Shown here piece after piece: positions 7,138 through 16,283 of a stretch of DNA of 64,000 bases; position 1 is the first letter of the stretch, and every line of letters begins with the position of its first letter. This stretch comes from [Actinomadura] parvosata subsp. kistnae (lineage in GTDB: Bacteria > Actinomycetota > Actinomycetes > Streptosporangiales > Streptosporangiaceae). The notes under the pieces are model-generated. The model was not told the DNA's origin, did not search any database, and worked only from the letters and a program-made list of their open reading frames with translations. The stretch covers positions 124,001-188,000 of the forward strand of contig NZ_OOHJ01000008.1 of assembly GCF_900323885.1 (NCBI RefSeq). The letters are read 5' to 3'. The position numbers and the translations under genes are program-made.

Positions 7138-9380
7138 TCGGCCTGGGGCTGCGGCTGTCGCTGCGCGGCGGCGGGGAGGCGGCGGCCAGGCTGGCGCTGA
7201 TCGTGGCCGGGGTGGCGGCCGGCGTCATGGTGCTGCTGACCACGTTGTCCCTGTTCAACGCCTTCCAGACGACCACCGGCCGGCCCTGCTGGGAGTGCAC
7301 CACGGGCGCCGCGCCGAGCGGCTGGGCCCTCGACGCCACCGCCACCGGCGCGTTGTGGAGCTACCGTGAGGACTATTACGCCGGCCGGACGATCAAGCGG
7401 CTGGACGCCGCCGCGCTCGGCGGTCAGGCCCCGGCGATCCCCGGGCTGGCCCACATGCCGGGCCCCGGGCAGTTCGCCGTCTCCCCCGCGCTGGGCACGC
7501 TGCTCGCCACGGTGCCGCGCGAGCGGCTGGCCGACCGCTTCCCCGGCACCCGCGCGGGAACGATCGGCCGGGCCGCGCTGTTCGGGCCGGACGACCTGGT
7601 CGTCGTGGTGGGGCGGACCCCGCAGGAGGTCGCCGCCATGCCAGGGGCGCGGCAGGTGGACTCGAAGGAGGCGGTGGAGACCGCGCCCTTCGCGGCGCTG
7701 CGCAACGACGACAGCGACCTCTACCGCGTCGGCTTCGCCGTGGCCGCGATCGGCCTGTTCGTCCCGCTGCTCGTGCTGGTGAACGCGGCCACCCGGCTGG
7801 CCGCCGCCCGCCGCGAGGCGCGCTTCGCCGCGTTCCGGCTGGCCGGCGCGACCGCACGCCAGGTGAACGTGCTGGCCGCCGTCGAGGCCGCGCTCGGCGC
7901 GCTGCTGGGCGCGCTGCTCGGTATCGCGCTGTTCCAGCTCGTACGCCCGGCCGTGGCCCTGATCCGCGTCACCGGTTCCCGCTTCTTCCCCGACCTGGTC
8001 GCCCCGGCCCCCTGGCAGTACGCGGCCGTGCTGGCCGGCGTCCCCGTCCTGGCGGGCTGCACGGCGCTCTGGTCGCTGCGCCGCGTCCGGATCTCGCCGC
8101 TCGGCGCCGCCAGGAAGGCCGCCGTCCCGCGCCGGCCGCGGGCCTGGCGGGCGATCCCGCTGCTGGCCGGGCTGGCGCTGTTCGCCGGGCCGGTCTTCCA
8201 GGGAGGCACGCGCGAGCCGGACCCGCTGCTCGCCGCGGCGGCGCTGGCGCTCGTCATGGCCGGGCTGGTCCTGGCGGGCCCGTGGCTGACGATGCTGGCC
8301 GCCCGGCTCGCCGCCCGCGTGACCAGGGGCGCGGCGACCCTGCTGGCCGCGCAGCGGCTGGCCGCCGACCCCGCGACGGCCTTCCGCTCGGTGAGCGGGC
8401 TCGTGCTGGCGGTGTTCATGGGCACGGCGATCGCCGGGATCGTCCCGGCCGTGATCTCCGGGCAGCAGGCGGTGGCCGGCGGCACGCTCTCGGGGGTGCT
8501 GCGCGTCCCGCTCGCCCCCTACCCGGGCGCGACCGGGCTGGCGCCGCAGGCCGGCGCCGAACTGCTCGCCCAGCTGCGCGCCCGGCCCGGTGTCGGCGTG
8601 CTGCCGATCTACGCCCTGCCGGACACCGGCCGGGCCGGGCCCGTGCCCGGTGGCGGGCCGCCGCCGCCCGCCACCGCCGCCGACTGCGCGGGCCTGGCCC
8701 GCTACCCGGCGCTCGGCCGCTGCCCGGCCGGCGCGCAGGCGGTGACCGGCTACTTCGAGCGGGTCGTCGAGGCCGACAACCCGCTGTCCATCGACCGGCT
8801 GCTCCCCGTCGCCGGGCCGGCGAGCCGGGCCGTCTCCACCGACGGCCTCGGCCTGGCGGCCGTCCTGGTCAGCATGGACGACCCGGGCACGCTGGAGGAG
8901 CTGCGCACGCTGCTCGCACGGTACGGCGCGGGCCCGCCCATGACGTTCGCCGAGGTCGCCCAGGCCAGGGCGACGGTGTTCACGCAGGCCGAGAACATCG
9001 CGCTGGCCATGGTCGCGCTGACCCTGCTCGCCGGCGGGTGCAGCCTCGTGGTGGCGGTCGGCGGCGGGCTGATGGAGCGCCGGCAGCCGTTCACCCTGCT
9101 GCGGCTGGCGGGCACGCCGGCCCGCACGCTGGCCGCGGTGGTGCTGCTGGAGTCGGCGCTCCCGCTCGTCCTGGCCGCCGCCGTCGCCGCTTGCGCCGGG
9201 TTCGGGGTGGCGGGGCCGTTCGTCGACCGGCTCGCGATGAAGGGCGCCTCCATGGCCGTGCCCGGGCCGGTCTACTTCGCGACCGTCGGGGGCGGGCTGG
9301 CCGCGTCCCTGCTGGTGATCCTCATGGCCGTGCCGCTGCTGCGGCATCTGACCGCGCCGGACAACGCGCGTTTCGAGTAG
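7134..9380 (+). CDS. FtsX-like ABC transporter permease
   Basis: A 748-residue membrane subunit. An N-terminal anchor (RLALIVAGVAAGVMVLLTTL) is followed by an extracytoplasmic region. Two FtsX-type blocks then hold the remaining membrane segments, one around residues 200-300 (FAVAAIGLFVPLLVLVNAAT) and one near the C-terminus (ALAMVALTLLAGGCSLVVAV). The ATG at 7134 overlaps the ATPase stop, which fixes the start; the upstream open frame is a shadow of the ATPase gene. A CWEC pair sits in the first extracytoplasmic segment. The acylase gene starts seven bases downstream. Confidence 0.9.
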   Translation: MIGLGLRLSLRGGGEAAARLALIVAGVAAGVMVLLTTLSLFNAFQTTTGRPCWECTTGAAPSGWALDATATGALWSYREDYYAGRTIKRLDAAALGGQAPAIPGLAHMPGPGQFAVSPALGTLLATVPRERLADRFPGTRAGTIGRAALFGPDDLVVVVGRTPQEVAAMPGARQVDSKEAVETAPFAALRNDDSDLYRVGFAVAAIGLFVPLLVLVNAATRLAAARREARFAAFRLAGATARQVNVLAAVEAALGALLGALLGIALFQLVRPAVALIRVTGSRFFPDLVAPAPWQYAAVLAGVPVLAGCTALWSLRRVRISPLGAARKAAVPRRPRAWRAIPLLAGLALFAGPVFQGGTREPDPLLAAAALALVMAGLVLAGPWLTMLAARLAARVTRGAATLLAAQRLAADPATAFRSVSGLVLAVFMGTAIAGIVPAVISGQQAVAGGTLSGVLRVPLAPYPGATGLAPQAGAELLAQLRARPGVGVLPIYALPDTGRAGPVPGGGPPPPATAADCAGLARYPALGRCPAGAQAVTGYFERVVEADNPLSIDRLLPVAGPASRAVSTDGLGLAAVLVSMDDPGTLEELRTLLARYGAGPPMTFAEVAQARATVFTQAENIALAMVALTLLAGGCSLVVAVGGGLMERRQPFTLLRLAGTPARTLAAVVLLESALPLVLAAAVAACAGFGVAGPFVDRLAMKGASMAVPGPVYFATVGGGLAASLLVILMAVPLLRHLTAPDNARFE

Positions 9381-9387
9381 GAGCCCC

Positions 9388-11726
9388 ATGAAACTGCTGT
9401 CCATGGTGACGGCGCTGTCGCTGGCGGCGACGTCCCTGGTGAACGCCCCGACCGCCGCCGCCCGTTACACCGCCGAGATCCGCCGCACCGAGTACGGCAT
9501 CCCGCACGTGACCGCCAAGGACCACGGCGGCCTCGGGTTCGGCTACGGCTACGCCTTCGCCCAGGACAACCTGTGCGTCCTGGCCTCCTGGGTGATCACG
9601 TTACGCGGTGAGCGCTCGCGCACCTTCGGGCCGAAGGAGCAGTCGGACGACGCCGTCCGCCCGGTCGACAACCTCACCAGCGACGTCTACTACCGCGGCG
9701 TCGCCGCCTCCGGCGTGATCCGGCGCGTGCTGGCCCAGCCGCCCCCGCTGGGCCCGAGCGCCGAGCTGCGCGAGCTGGTGGCCGGTTACGTGGCCGGCTA
9801 CAACCGCTACCTGGAGGAGACGGGCGTGGCGAACCTGCCCGACCCGGCCTGCCGGGGCAAGTCGTGGGTCGGCCCGATCACCGCCGACGACATCTGGGCC
9901 AACCTCCTCGACCTCAACCGCATGGCGGGCAGTTCCCCGCTCAAGGAGGCGATAGCCGGCGGCGAGGAGCCGGAGAAGACCGGGGCGCCGGAAAAGACCG
10001 GGGCCCGGAAAAGGCCGGAAAGCCGGAGGAAGCCGCGGCGCCCGCGCCGCCGGGCAGCAACGGCTGGGCGCTGGGCCGCCGGGCGACGCGGAGCGGCCAC
10101 GGCATGCTCCTGGCCGACCCGCACTTCCCCTGGACCGGGATCCGCCGCTTCTACCAGGTGCAACTCACCATCCCCGGCGTGCTCGACGTCTCCGGCGGCA
10201 GCCTGTACGGCACCCCGGTCGTCCAGATCGGCCACAACGCGCGCGTCGCCTGGACCCACACCGTCTCCCACGCCCAGCGCTACACCCTCTACCGGCTGAA
10301 GCTCGCCGGCGACGGCGCCTACCTGGTGGACGGCCGGGCCGAGCCGATCGGCCGCCAGGTGGTCGAGGTGCCGCTCCAGGACGGCACCGTGGCGCGCCGC
10401 ACCCTCTACACCTCCCGCTACGGCCCCGTCCTGGCCGCGGGCCGCGGCGACGGGTACGCGTACGCGCTGGCCGACGTCAACGCCGCGAACCTGCGCTCGG
10501 CCGACGAGTGGCTGGCCATGGGCAAGGCCCGCGACGTGGCCGGGCTGCGTGCCGCCCAGGACGCCCACCAGGGCATGGCGTTCGTCTACACGCTGGCCAC
10601 CGACGTGAGCGGGAGCGCGACGTTCGCCGACGCCTCGGCCGTCCCGCACGTCACCGACGCCCAGGCGGAGCGCTGCACGGTGCCGTCGCCTGATCCGTCG
10701 CTGGAGGCGTACGTGCTGGACGGCTCCACCTCCGCCTGCCTGTGGGGCAGGGACCGCGACGCCGTCGTGCCGGGCATCTTCGGGCCGGCCGCCCAGCCGA
10801 GGCTGACGCGGGCGGACTACGTGGCCAACTCCAACAACAGCCCCTGGATGACGAACCCGGCGGCGCCGCTCACCTCGTACGCCAAGGTGTGGGGCCCGAG
10901 CAGGACGGACGTGGAGCCGCGTCCCCGCGTCAGCCTGGACATGATCGCCCGCCGGCTGTCCGGCGCGGACGGGCTCGGCGCGCCGGGCTTCACGCTGGAG
11001 ACGTTGCAGGCCACCGCGCAGGGCAAGCGGAACCTCACGTTCGAGATGATGCGCGCGGACGTGGCGGCGATCTGCCGCGCCCACCCGTCGGCGACCGCGT
11101 CCGACGGGCGGCGGGTGGACCTGCGGCAGGCGTGCCGGACGCTGGCGGCCTGGGACGGGCGGGCCACGCTGGACGGTGCGGGGGCGATCCTGTGGCGCGA
11201 GTTCTACACCGGCCTGGAGCGCCCCCACAAGCCGGGCGAGCCCTTCCAGCAGTGGTGGAAGGTGCCGTTCGACCCGGAGCACCCGCTGACCACGCCGCGC
11301 GGGCTCAAGCGCGACGACCCGTACGTGCTGCGCTCGCTGGCGGACGTCGTGCAGCGGTTCGTGTCGGACGGCATCCCGCTGACCCTCACCCCAGGCCAGG
11401 CCCAGCGGTACGCGTCGGTGGCGATCCCCGGCTGCACCGAGGCGGAGGGCTGTTTCGACCGGATCCGGTCGCGCGGCCGGCTCGGCGCGGACGGGCGTTA
11501 CCCGGACGTGGACACCGGCTCCAGCTTCATGATGGCCGTGGAGCTCACCCCGTCCGGCCCGCGCACCCGCACGATCCTGACCTACTCCCTGTCCGCGAAC
11601 GCGTCCTCGCCGCACCACGCCGACCAGACGGCGCTGTTCTCGCGCGGGCAGTGGGTGACGGAGCGGTTCACGGAGGCGGAGATCAGGGCGGACCCGCGCC
11701 TGCGCGTCACCACCGTGCGTGGCTGA
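9388..11726 (+). pseudogene. Penicillin acylase family (Ntn-hydrolase) gene with one-base frameshift in the linker
   Basis: The first frame (9388 to about 10004) gives a signal peptide (MKLLSMVTALSLAATSLVNA) and the alpha-subunit start RYTAEIRRTEYGIPHVTAKD. The second frame (about 10004-11726) gives the beta-subunit, whose nucleophile is the Ser of GSNGWALG (codon at 10056-10058). The frames differ by one missing base in GGGGCCC at 10000-10006, inside a repeated Glu-Lys-Thr-Gly-rich linker. Adding one base yields about 779 residues, normal for secreted acylases that cleave penicillins or acyl-homoserine lactones. The break lies in the excised spacer and may be a sequencing error. It follows the ABC permease by seven bases, so it is probably in the PadR operon. 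Confidence 0.85.
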
Positions 11727-11749
11727 GCCGGGACTGTTAGCGTTTGAGC

Positions 11750-11902
11750 ATGTCAGAGGGGGCGGAGCGCGACGCGCCGCCCCCTCGCGGGCGCGGCGCG
11801 TGGCGGCGCGTGCTCGTGGTCGTCGGCGTGATCGCGTTGTACGCGGCCCTGCTGGCGACCGGCGTGCTGTCGTTCCTCCTGGTGGACGCGACCGTCAGGT
11901 GA
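11750..11902 (+). CDS. Small single-pass membrane protein (50 aa)
   Basis: A 50-residue protein, MSEGAERDAPPPRGRGAWRR followed by a hydrophobic segment (VLVVVGVIALYAALLATGVL) and a short tail ending DATVR. The basic stretch before the helix predicts the N-terminus in the cytoplasm. It lies 23 bp after the acylase stop and could belong to that operon. I recognise no family; single-helix proteins of this size are common and easily over-called, so confidence is moderate. Confidence 0.5.
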   Translation: MSEGAERDAPPPRGRGAWRRVLVVVGVIALYAALLATGVLSFLLVDATVR

Positions 11903-11906
11903 GCCG

Positions 11907-13316
11907 TCAGCGGTCCGCCTGGCGGCGGTGGTGGGCGAACCAGGTGAGCGCCCACAGGACCAGCCCGATCGCCAGGAGCACGCCCGCGATCTCGTACTGG
12001 CCGGCCGGGCGCCCCGACGACCAGGGCAGCACGAGGTAGAGGCACGTGATGGTGCCGAGCACGGGCAGGACGCGGCCCGCGCTGAAGTGCTTGAAGTCGG
12101 CGCGGTCCCGGCGCAGGACGAGGACGGACAGGTTGACGGCGGCGAAGACGGCGAGCAGGAGCAGCGAGGTGGTGCCGCCCAGCAGCGCCACGACCGGGCT
12201 CTCGGGGTCGAGCGAGACGAAGGTGATCAGCCCCAGGGCGATGACCGTGGTGAACATGATCGACGCCTCCGGCGTGCGCCGCGTGGGGTGCACCTTCGAC
12301 AGGAAGCCGGGCAGCACCCCCTGCTTGCTCATCCCGTACAGCAGCCGGCTGGCCATCAGCATGTTGATCAGCGCGGAGTTCGCGACGGCGAACATCGAGA
12401 TGAACGGCAGCAGGTCGGCGATCGGGAAGCCGGGGGTGGCCGTCTGCACCACGGTGGCCAGCGGCGTCTCGCTCTCGGCGAGCCGGCCGACGGGCACCAC
12501 GGCGACGGCGCAGATGGACACCAGGACGTAGATCAGCCCGGTGACGCCAAGCCCGGTGAGCATGATGCGGGGGAAGATCCGCGAGGGGTCCTTGGTCTCC
12601 TCGGCCATGTTCACGGAGTCCTCGAACCCCACCATGGCGAAGAAGGCCAGCGACGTCGCGGTGCTCACGGCCAGGAACACGCTCTTGTCGGCCGCGGTCT
12701 CGAAGGCGACGACGCGGGAGAAGTCGGCGTTGCCGCCGGCGATGAACCACAGGCTGAGCAGGATGACGAGCAGCAGGCCGGACAGCTCGATCGCGGTCAG
12801 CACGACGTTGATCTTGACGCTCTCGCCGACGCCGCGCAGGTTCACGGCCAGGACCAGCAGCATGAAGCCCAGGGCGATGGCCAGGATGACGCCGTTGCCG
12901 ACGTCGAGGCCGAAGCCGGCGGCGAGGTTCGCGGCGAAGGCGCGCGAGGCCGCCGAGGCGGAGGTGATGCCGGAGCACATCACGGTGAAGCACACGAGGA
13001 AGGTGACGATGTGCAGGCGGAACGCCTTATGCACGTAGAGCGCGGCGCCCGCCGCCTGCGGGTACTTCGTGACCAACTCCAGGTAGGAGCAGGCGGTGAT
13101 CGCGGCGACCACGAAGGCGATGGCGAACGGCAGCCAGGCCGCTCCCCCGACCTCGCCGGCGACCTGGCCCGTCAGGGCGTAGATGCCGGTGCCGAGGATG
13201 TCGCCGATGATGAAGAACAGCAGCAGGCCGGGGCCCATCACCCGCTTGAGGCTGGGATGCCCGCCGTCGTGCGCCTGGGCCGGGCCGGCGGGATTGATCT
13301 CGGAGGGGGCGTCCAT
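11907..13316 (-). CDS. APC-superfamily amino acid permease
   Basis: A 469-residue transporter with about 12 membrane segments. The opening LLLFFIIGDILGTGIYALTG is the conserved first helix with the Gly-rich unwound segment of APC transporters. The sixth-helix region AFFAMVGFEDSVNMAEETKDPSRIFPR is the family consensus. It should import amino acids or amines by proton symport or exchange. It ends four bases from the stop of the small convergent gene and is divergent from the TetR gene at 13472. Confidence 0.9.
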   Translation of the reverse strand: MDAPSEINPAGPAQAHDGGHPSLKRVMGPGLLLFFIIGDILGTGIYALTGQVAGEVGGAAWLPFAIAFVVAAITACSYLELVTKYPQAAGAALYVHKAFRLHIVTFLVCFTVMCSGITSASAASRAFAANLAAGFGLDVGNGVILAIALGFMLLVLAVNLRGVGESVKINVVLTAIELSGLLLVILLSLWFIAGGNADFSRVVAFETAADKSVFLAVSTATSLAFFAMVGFEDSVNMAEETKDPSRIFPRIMLTGLGVTGLIYVLVSICAVAVVPVGRLAESETPLATVVQTATPGFPIADLLPFISMFAVANSALINMLMASRLLYGMSKQGVLPGFLSKVHPTRRTPEASIMFTTVIALGLITFVSLDPESPVVALLGGTTSLLLLAVFAAVNLSVLVLRRDRADFKHFSAGRVLPVLGTITCLYLVLPWSSGRPAGQYEIAGVLLAIGLVLWALTWFAHHRRQADR

Positions 13317-13420
13317 GTGCTCGTTCCTGTCCCTCCTGCGGCCGGATTATGCACGCGCGGGCCGGAAAAGCCACTGGAAAGCCGCCGGAAGCGGCTCCCC
13401 TCCTGTGACATAGGGCACTT

Positions 13421-13449
13421 CAGATCCTGAAACATTGCAGACCCTGAAA
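13421..13449. promoter_or_regulatory. Direct repeat upstream of TetR gene
   Basis: CAGATCCTGAAA (13421-13432) and CAGACCCTGAAA (13438-13449) are spaced 17 bp start to start, 23 bp before the TetR start codon. Two half-sites on one DNA face are compatible with a regulator site, possibly for the TetR protein itself. No symmetric dyad is seen. Confidence 0.4.
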
Positions 13450-13471
13450 TTTTTCCTCTAACCTCAGCATT

Positions 13472-14086
13472 GTGACCATCGTGGACAGTGCAGAGGAGCT
13501 CGGCCGCAGGGATCGCAAGAAGCTCGAGACCCGCGCGGCGCTGGAGCACGCTGCCCTGACCCTGGTCGCCGAGCGCGGCCTCGCGGCGGTCACGGTGGAG
13601 GACATCGCGGAGGCGGTGGACGTCTCCTCCCGGACGTTCTTCAACTACTTCCCGTCCAAGGAGGACGCGCTCATCGGCTCGCACCAGGCGTCCGCGGCCG
13701 AGCTGTGCGCACGGCTGGACGCCGTCCCCGCGCGGGTGCCCGTCCTGGAGGCGCTGCGCCTGATGGCCCGCGCCGAGGCCGAGCACGTGCAGGAGCAGCG
13801 CGAGCGCTGGCTGCTCCGGCTGAAGGTGTTCGAGCAGAACCCGTCACTGCTCCCCCGGCTCGTCGCCAGCGGCAGCGAGACCGAGCGGGCCGTGACGGCC
13901 GCCGTCGCCCGCCGCGCCGGCGTCGAGCCGGGCACGAGCGGCTATCCCGAGCTGGCCACCGCGGCCGCCATGGCGGCCTTCCGGGTGGCGATGCTGCGCT
14001 GGAGCGCCGCCGGCGGGCGCCCGTCACTGCCGGGCCTGGTGGACGAGGCGTTCGGCCAGCTCGCCGCCGGCCTGCCCAACCCCTGA
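13472..14086 (+). CDS. TetR family transcriptional regulator
   Basis: A 204-residue regulator starting at GTG. The helix-turn-helix covers about residues 15-62 (RAALEHAALTLVAERGLAAV, then VEDIAEAVDVSSRTFFNYFP). The FFNYFPSKEDAL segment is typical of TetR repressors paired with DHA2 exporters. It precedes such an exporter on the same strand by 119 bp and probably controls it. Ligand unknown. Confidence 0.9.
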   Translation: MTIVDSAEELGRRDRKKLETRAALEHAALTLVAERGLAAVTVEDIAEAVDVSSRTFFNYFPSKEDALIGSHQASAAELCARLDAVPARVPVLEALRLMARAEAEHVQEQRERWLLRLKVFEQNPSLLPRLVASGSETERAVTAAVARRAGVEPGTSGYPELATAAAMAAFRVAMLRWSAAGGRPSLPGLVDEAFGQLAAGLPNP

Positions 14087-14154
14087 CCGGCCCGGTCACC
14101 CACTCCCTTCTGACCCTTCCGCAGGGCGTGCACGTCTCCGTCCTGCCGGTGTTC

Positions 14155-14187
14155 GCAGGAGCCCCGCGCCGCGGGGACCCCTCCTGC
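14155..14187 (+). promoter_or_regulatory. Strong stem-loop in the exporter leader
   Basis: Outer arms GCAGGAG (14155-14161) and CTCCTGC (14181-14187) enclose a second stem CCCCGCG/CGCGGGG with a one-base loop. The structure ends about 8 bp before the GAGG ribosome site of the exporter gene at 14206. It could be an attenuator or the terminator of the TetR gene. There is no U-tract. Confidence 0.45.
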
Positions 14188-14205
14188 CCGAGAGATCGAG
14201 GAAAG

Positions 14206-15792
14206 ATGACAGCCACCAGCGCGCAGCCCGAGCCCGCGGCCGCTGCGCCCACGTCCAGAAGAAAAGTCCTTCAGGCACTGTCAGGGCTGATGGTGGGCAT
14301 GTTCGTGTCCATCCTGGCCTCGACCGTCGTGGCCAACGCCCTGCCCCGCATCATCACCGACCTGCACGGCACGCAGACCGTCTACACCTGGATCGTCACC
14401 ACGGAGCTGCTGGCCATGACGGCCACCGTGCCGCTCTGGGGCAAGATGGCCGACCTCTACAGCAAGAAGCTGCTGATCCAGCTCTCTCTGGGGCTGTTCG
14501 TGGCCGGCTCGCTGATCGCGGGCCTGACGCCGAACGTGGAGATCCTCATCGTCAGCCGCGCCGTCCAGGGCGTCGGCGCGGGCGGCATGACCGCGCTGTC
14601 GATGGTCGTGATGGCGGCCATGATCCCGCCGCGCGAGCTGGGCCGCTACTCCGGCATCTTCGGCGCCGTGTTCGGCATCGGCACCGTGGCCGGGCCGCTC
14701 ATCGGCGGCGTGCTCGTCGACACCTCCTGGCTCGGCTGGCGCTGGTGCTTCCTGCTCGGCGTGCCGTTCACGATCGTGGCCATCGTCCTGCTGCAGCGCA
14801 CCCTCGACCTGCCGGTGGTGCGCAAGGAGGTCAAGGTCGACTACCTGGGCGCCCTGCTGATCACGGTGGGCGTCTCCACGCTGCTGATCTGGTCGTCGCT
14901 GGCGGGCAACCAGTTCGCGTGGGGCTCCTGGTGGACGGCCGGCCTCGTCGGCGGCGGCCTGATCATCCTCGCGCTGGCCGTCTGGGTCGAGTCGCGGGCC
15001 GCCGAGCCGATCATCCCCCTCGGCATCTTCAGGAACCGCACCGTCGCCCTCGCCACGATCGCCAGCGCGCTGGTCGGTGTGGCCATGTTCGGCGGCACCG
15101 TCTTCCTGTCGCAGTACTTCCAGGTGGCGCTCGGCAAGTCGCCGACCGTGGCCGGCCTGATGAGCCTGCCGATGGTGTTCGGCCTGCTGGTCTCCTCGAC
15201 CGTGGCCGGCCAGCTCATCACCAAGACGGGCCGCTGGAAGGGCTTCCTGGTGGCCGGCGGCGTCGTCATGCTCGGCGGCATGGGCCTGCTCGCCACCATC
15301 GACGGCGGGACCGGCACCGTGCTGCTCGGCGTCTACATGGCGGTGCTCGGCATCGGCGTGGGCATGCTCATGCAGAACCTGGTGCTCGCCGCCCAGAACG
15401 ACGTGCCCGCCCAGGACCTGGGCTCCACCACCTCCGTGCTGACGTTCTTCCGCAGCATGGGCGGCACGATCGGCGTCAGCGCCCTCGGCGCGGTGCTGGC
15501 CAACCGGGTCACGACGCTCCTGACGGAGAAGCTCGGCCCGATGGCCGGCGCCGGCGGCTCCGGCGCCGACACGCACGCCGTGCCCGACATCTCGAAGCTG
15601 CCCGCTCCCGTCGTCCGCATCATCCAGGACGTGTACGCGACCGCCACGGCGGAGCTGTTCCTCATCGGCGTGCCGCTCACCGTGCTGGCCCTGGTGGCGG
15701 TGCTGTTCATCAAGGAGAAGCCGCTGGCCACGCTGTCGGGCGAGGAGCGGCTGGCCCGCGAGCGCGCCGCCGCCTCCTCCTCCGGTCACTGA
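14206..15792 (+). CDS. DHA2-family MFS drug exporter
   Basis: A 528-residue, about 14-helix exporter. After a short cytoplasmic start it reads LMVGMFVSILASTVVANALP, has motif A WGKMADLYSKK, and shows the DHA2 motif C region GAVFGIGTVAGPLIGGVLVD. It resembles EmrB/Lfr-type multidrug antiporters. ATG at 14206 has GAGG just upstream. A TetR gene precedes it and a leader hairpin (14155-14187) may affect its expression. Confidence 0.92.
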   Translation: MTATSAQPEPAAAAPTSRRKVLQALSGLMVGMFVSILASTVVANALPRIITDLHGTQTVYTWIVTTELLAMTATVPLWGKMADLYSKKLLIQLSLGLFVAGSLIAGLTPNVEILIVSRAVQGVGAGGMTALSMVVMAAMIPPRELGRYSGIFGAVFGIGTVAGPLIGGVLVDTSWLGWRWCFLLGVPFTIVAIVLLQRTLDLPVVRKEVKVDYLGALLITVGVSTLLIWSSLAGNQFAWGSWWTAGLVGGGLIILALAVWVESRAAEPIIPLGIFRNRTVALATIASALVGVAMFGGTVFLSQYFQVALGKSPTVAGLMSLPMVFGLLVSSTVAGQLITKTGRWKGFLVAGGVVMLGGMGLLATIDGGTGTVLLGVYMAVLGIGVGMLMQNLVLAAQNDVPAQDLGSTTSVLTFFRSMGGTIGVSALGAVLANRVTTLLTEKLGPMAGAGGSGADTHAVPDISKLPAPVVRIIQDVYATATAELFLIGVPLTVLALVAVLFIKEKPLATLSGEERLARERAAASSSGH

Positions 15793-15826
15793 CCGCGCCG
15801 TCACACACCCGTCACACACCGGGCCG

Positions 15827-16216
15827 TCACACGACGGCGACGGCGTCGACCTCGACGAGGCATCCGGGATTGAGGCCGGCCACGACGTGCACCGTGATGG
15901 CGGGCGGCGGGTCGGCCCGGTTCCACACCTCCTGGAAGGCGGCCACGCCTTCGTCGAAGGTGTGGCCGTCCACGACGGCGATGCGCCAGTGCACGATGTC
16001 GGCCAGGCTCGCCCCCTCGCTCTCCAGGATGGTCGCGAGGTTGCGGAACACCTGCCTGGCCTGCTCCCCGACGGTGGGGGCGACGACCTTGCCGTCGGGG
16101 CCGACGCCGTTCTGCCCGCCGATGTAGATGGTCTTCGCGGGCTGCTCGACCACGACGGCCTGGCTGAAGGCCGGGCTGCGGTGAAGCCCCTCGGGGTTGA
16201 TGTGCCGTACGGGCAT
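15827..16216 (-). CDS. ridA: RidA family protein (reactive imine deaminase-like)
   Basis: A 129-residue RidA/YjgF-like protein. Features are the opening INPEGLHRSPAFSQAVVV, the barrel strands (KTIYIGGQNGVGPDGKVV), and VFRNLATILESEGASLADIV before the final strand PGCLVEVDAVAV. The ligand Arg common in true RidA enzymes (near the C-terminus before a VEV strand) is not present, since the residues are LNPGCLVEVDA; this points to another subfamily. The start at 16216 has GAGGAG seven bases upstream. Divergent from the CGNR regulator, with two shared operators between. Confidence 0.88.
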   Translation of the reverse strand: MPVRHINPEGLHRSPAFSQAVVVEQPAKTIYIGGQNGVGPDGKVVAPTVGEQARQVFRNLATILESEGASLADIVHWRIAVVDGHTFDEGVAAFQEVWNRADPPPAITVHVVAGLNPGCLVEVDAVAVV

Positions 16217-16236
16217 GTGCTGTCTCCTCGGTTGGT

Positions 16237-16257
16237 GAAACCGGTAAAAGCGGTTTC
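16237..16257. promoter_or_regulatory. Operator copy 1 in the ridA/CGNR divergent promoter
   Basis: A 21-bp inverted repeat with arms GAAACCG and CGGTTTC around GTAAAAG, located 20 bp before the ridA start. It matches the copy at 16263-16283 in opposite orientation at most positions. Confidence 0.65.
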
Positions 16258-16262
16258 GCTGC

Positions 16263-16283
16263 GACACCAGTTATACTGGTTTC
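16263..16283. promoter_or_regulatory. Operator copy 2, abutting the CGNR regulator start
   Basis: Arms ACCAGT and ACTGGT surround TAT. Read on the minus strand the 21 bases begin GAAACCAGTATAAC, matching copy 1. The last base touches the ATG at 16284. A TATACT -10-like hexamer (16272-16277) lies inside the palindrome, so bound repressor would cover the promoter and the transcript may be leaderless. Confidence 0.65.

Noticed and set aside
6801..9404. Long minus-strand open frame opposite the ABC permease
   Set aside because: The plus strand carries a clear ATPase/permease pair; the antisense translation is Arg/Gly/Gln-rich without domains.
15793..15826. CCGTCACAC repeats between convergent MFS and ridA genes
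   Set aside because: Three short imperfect copies in 34 bp; too small to assign a role and no hairpin strong enough to call a terminator.
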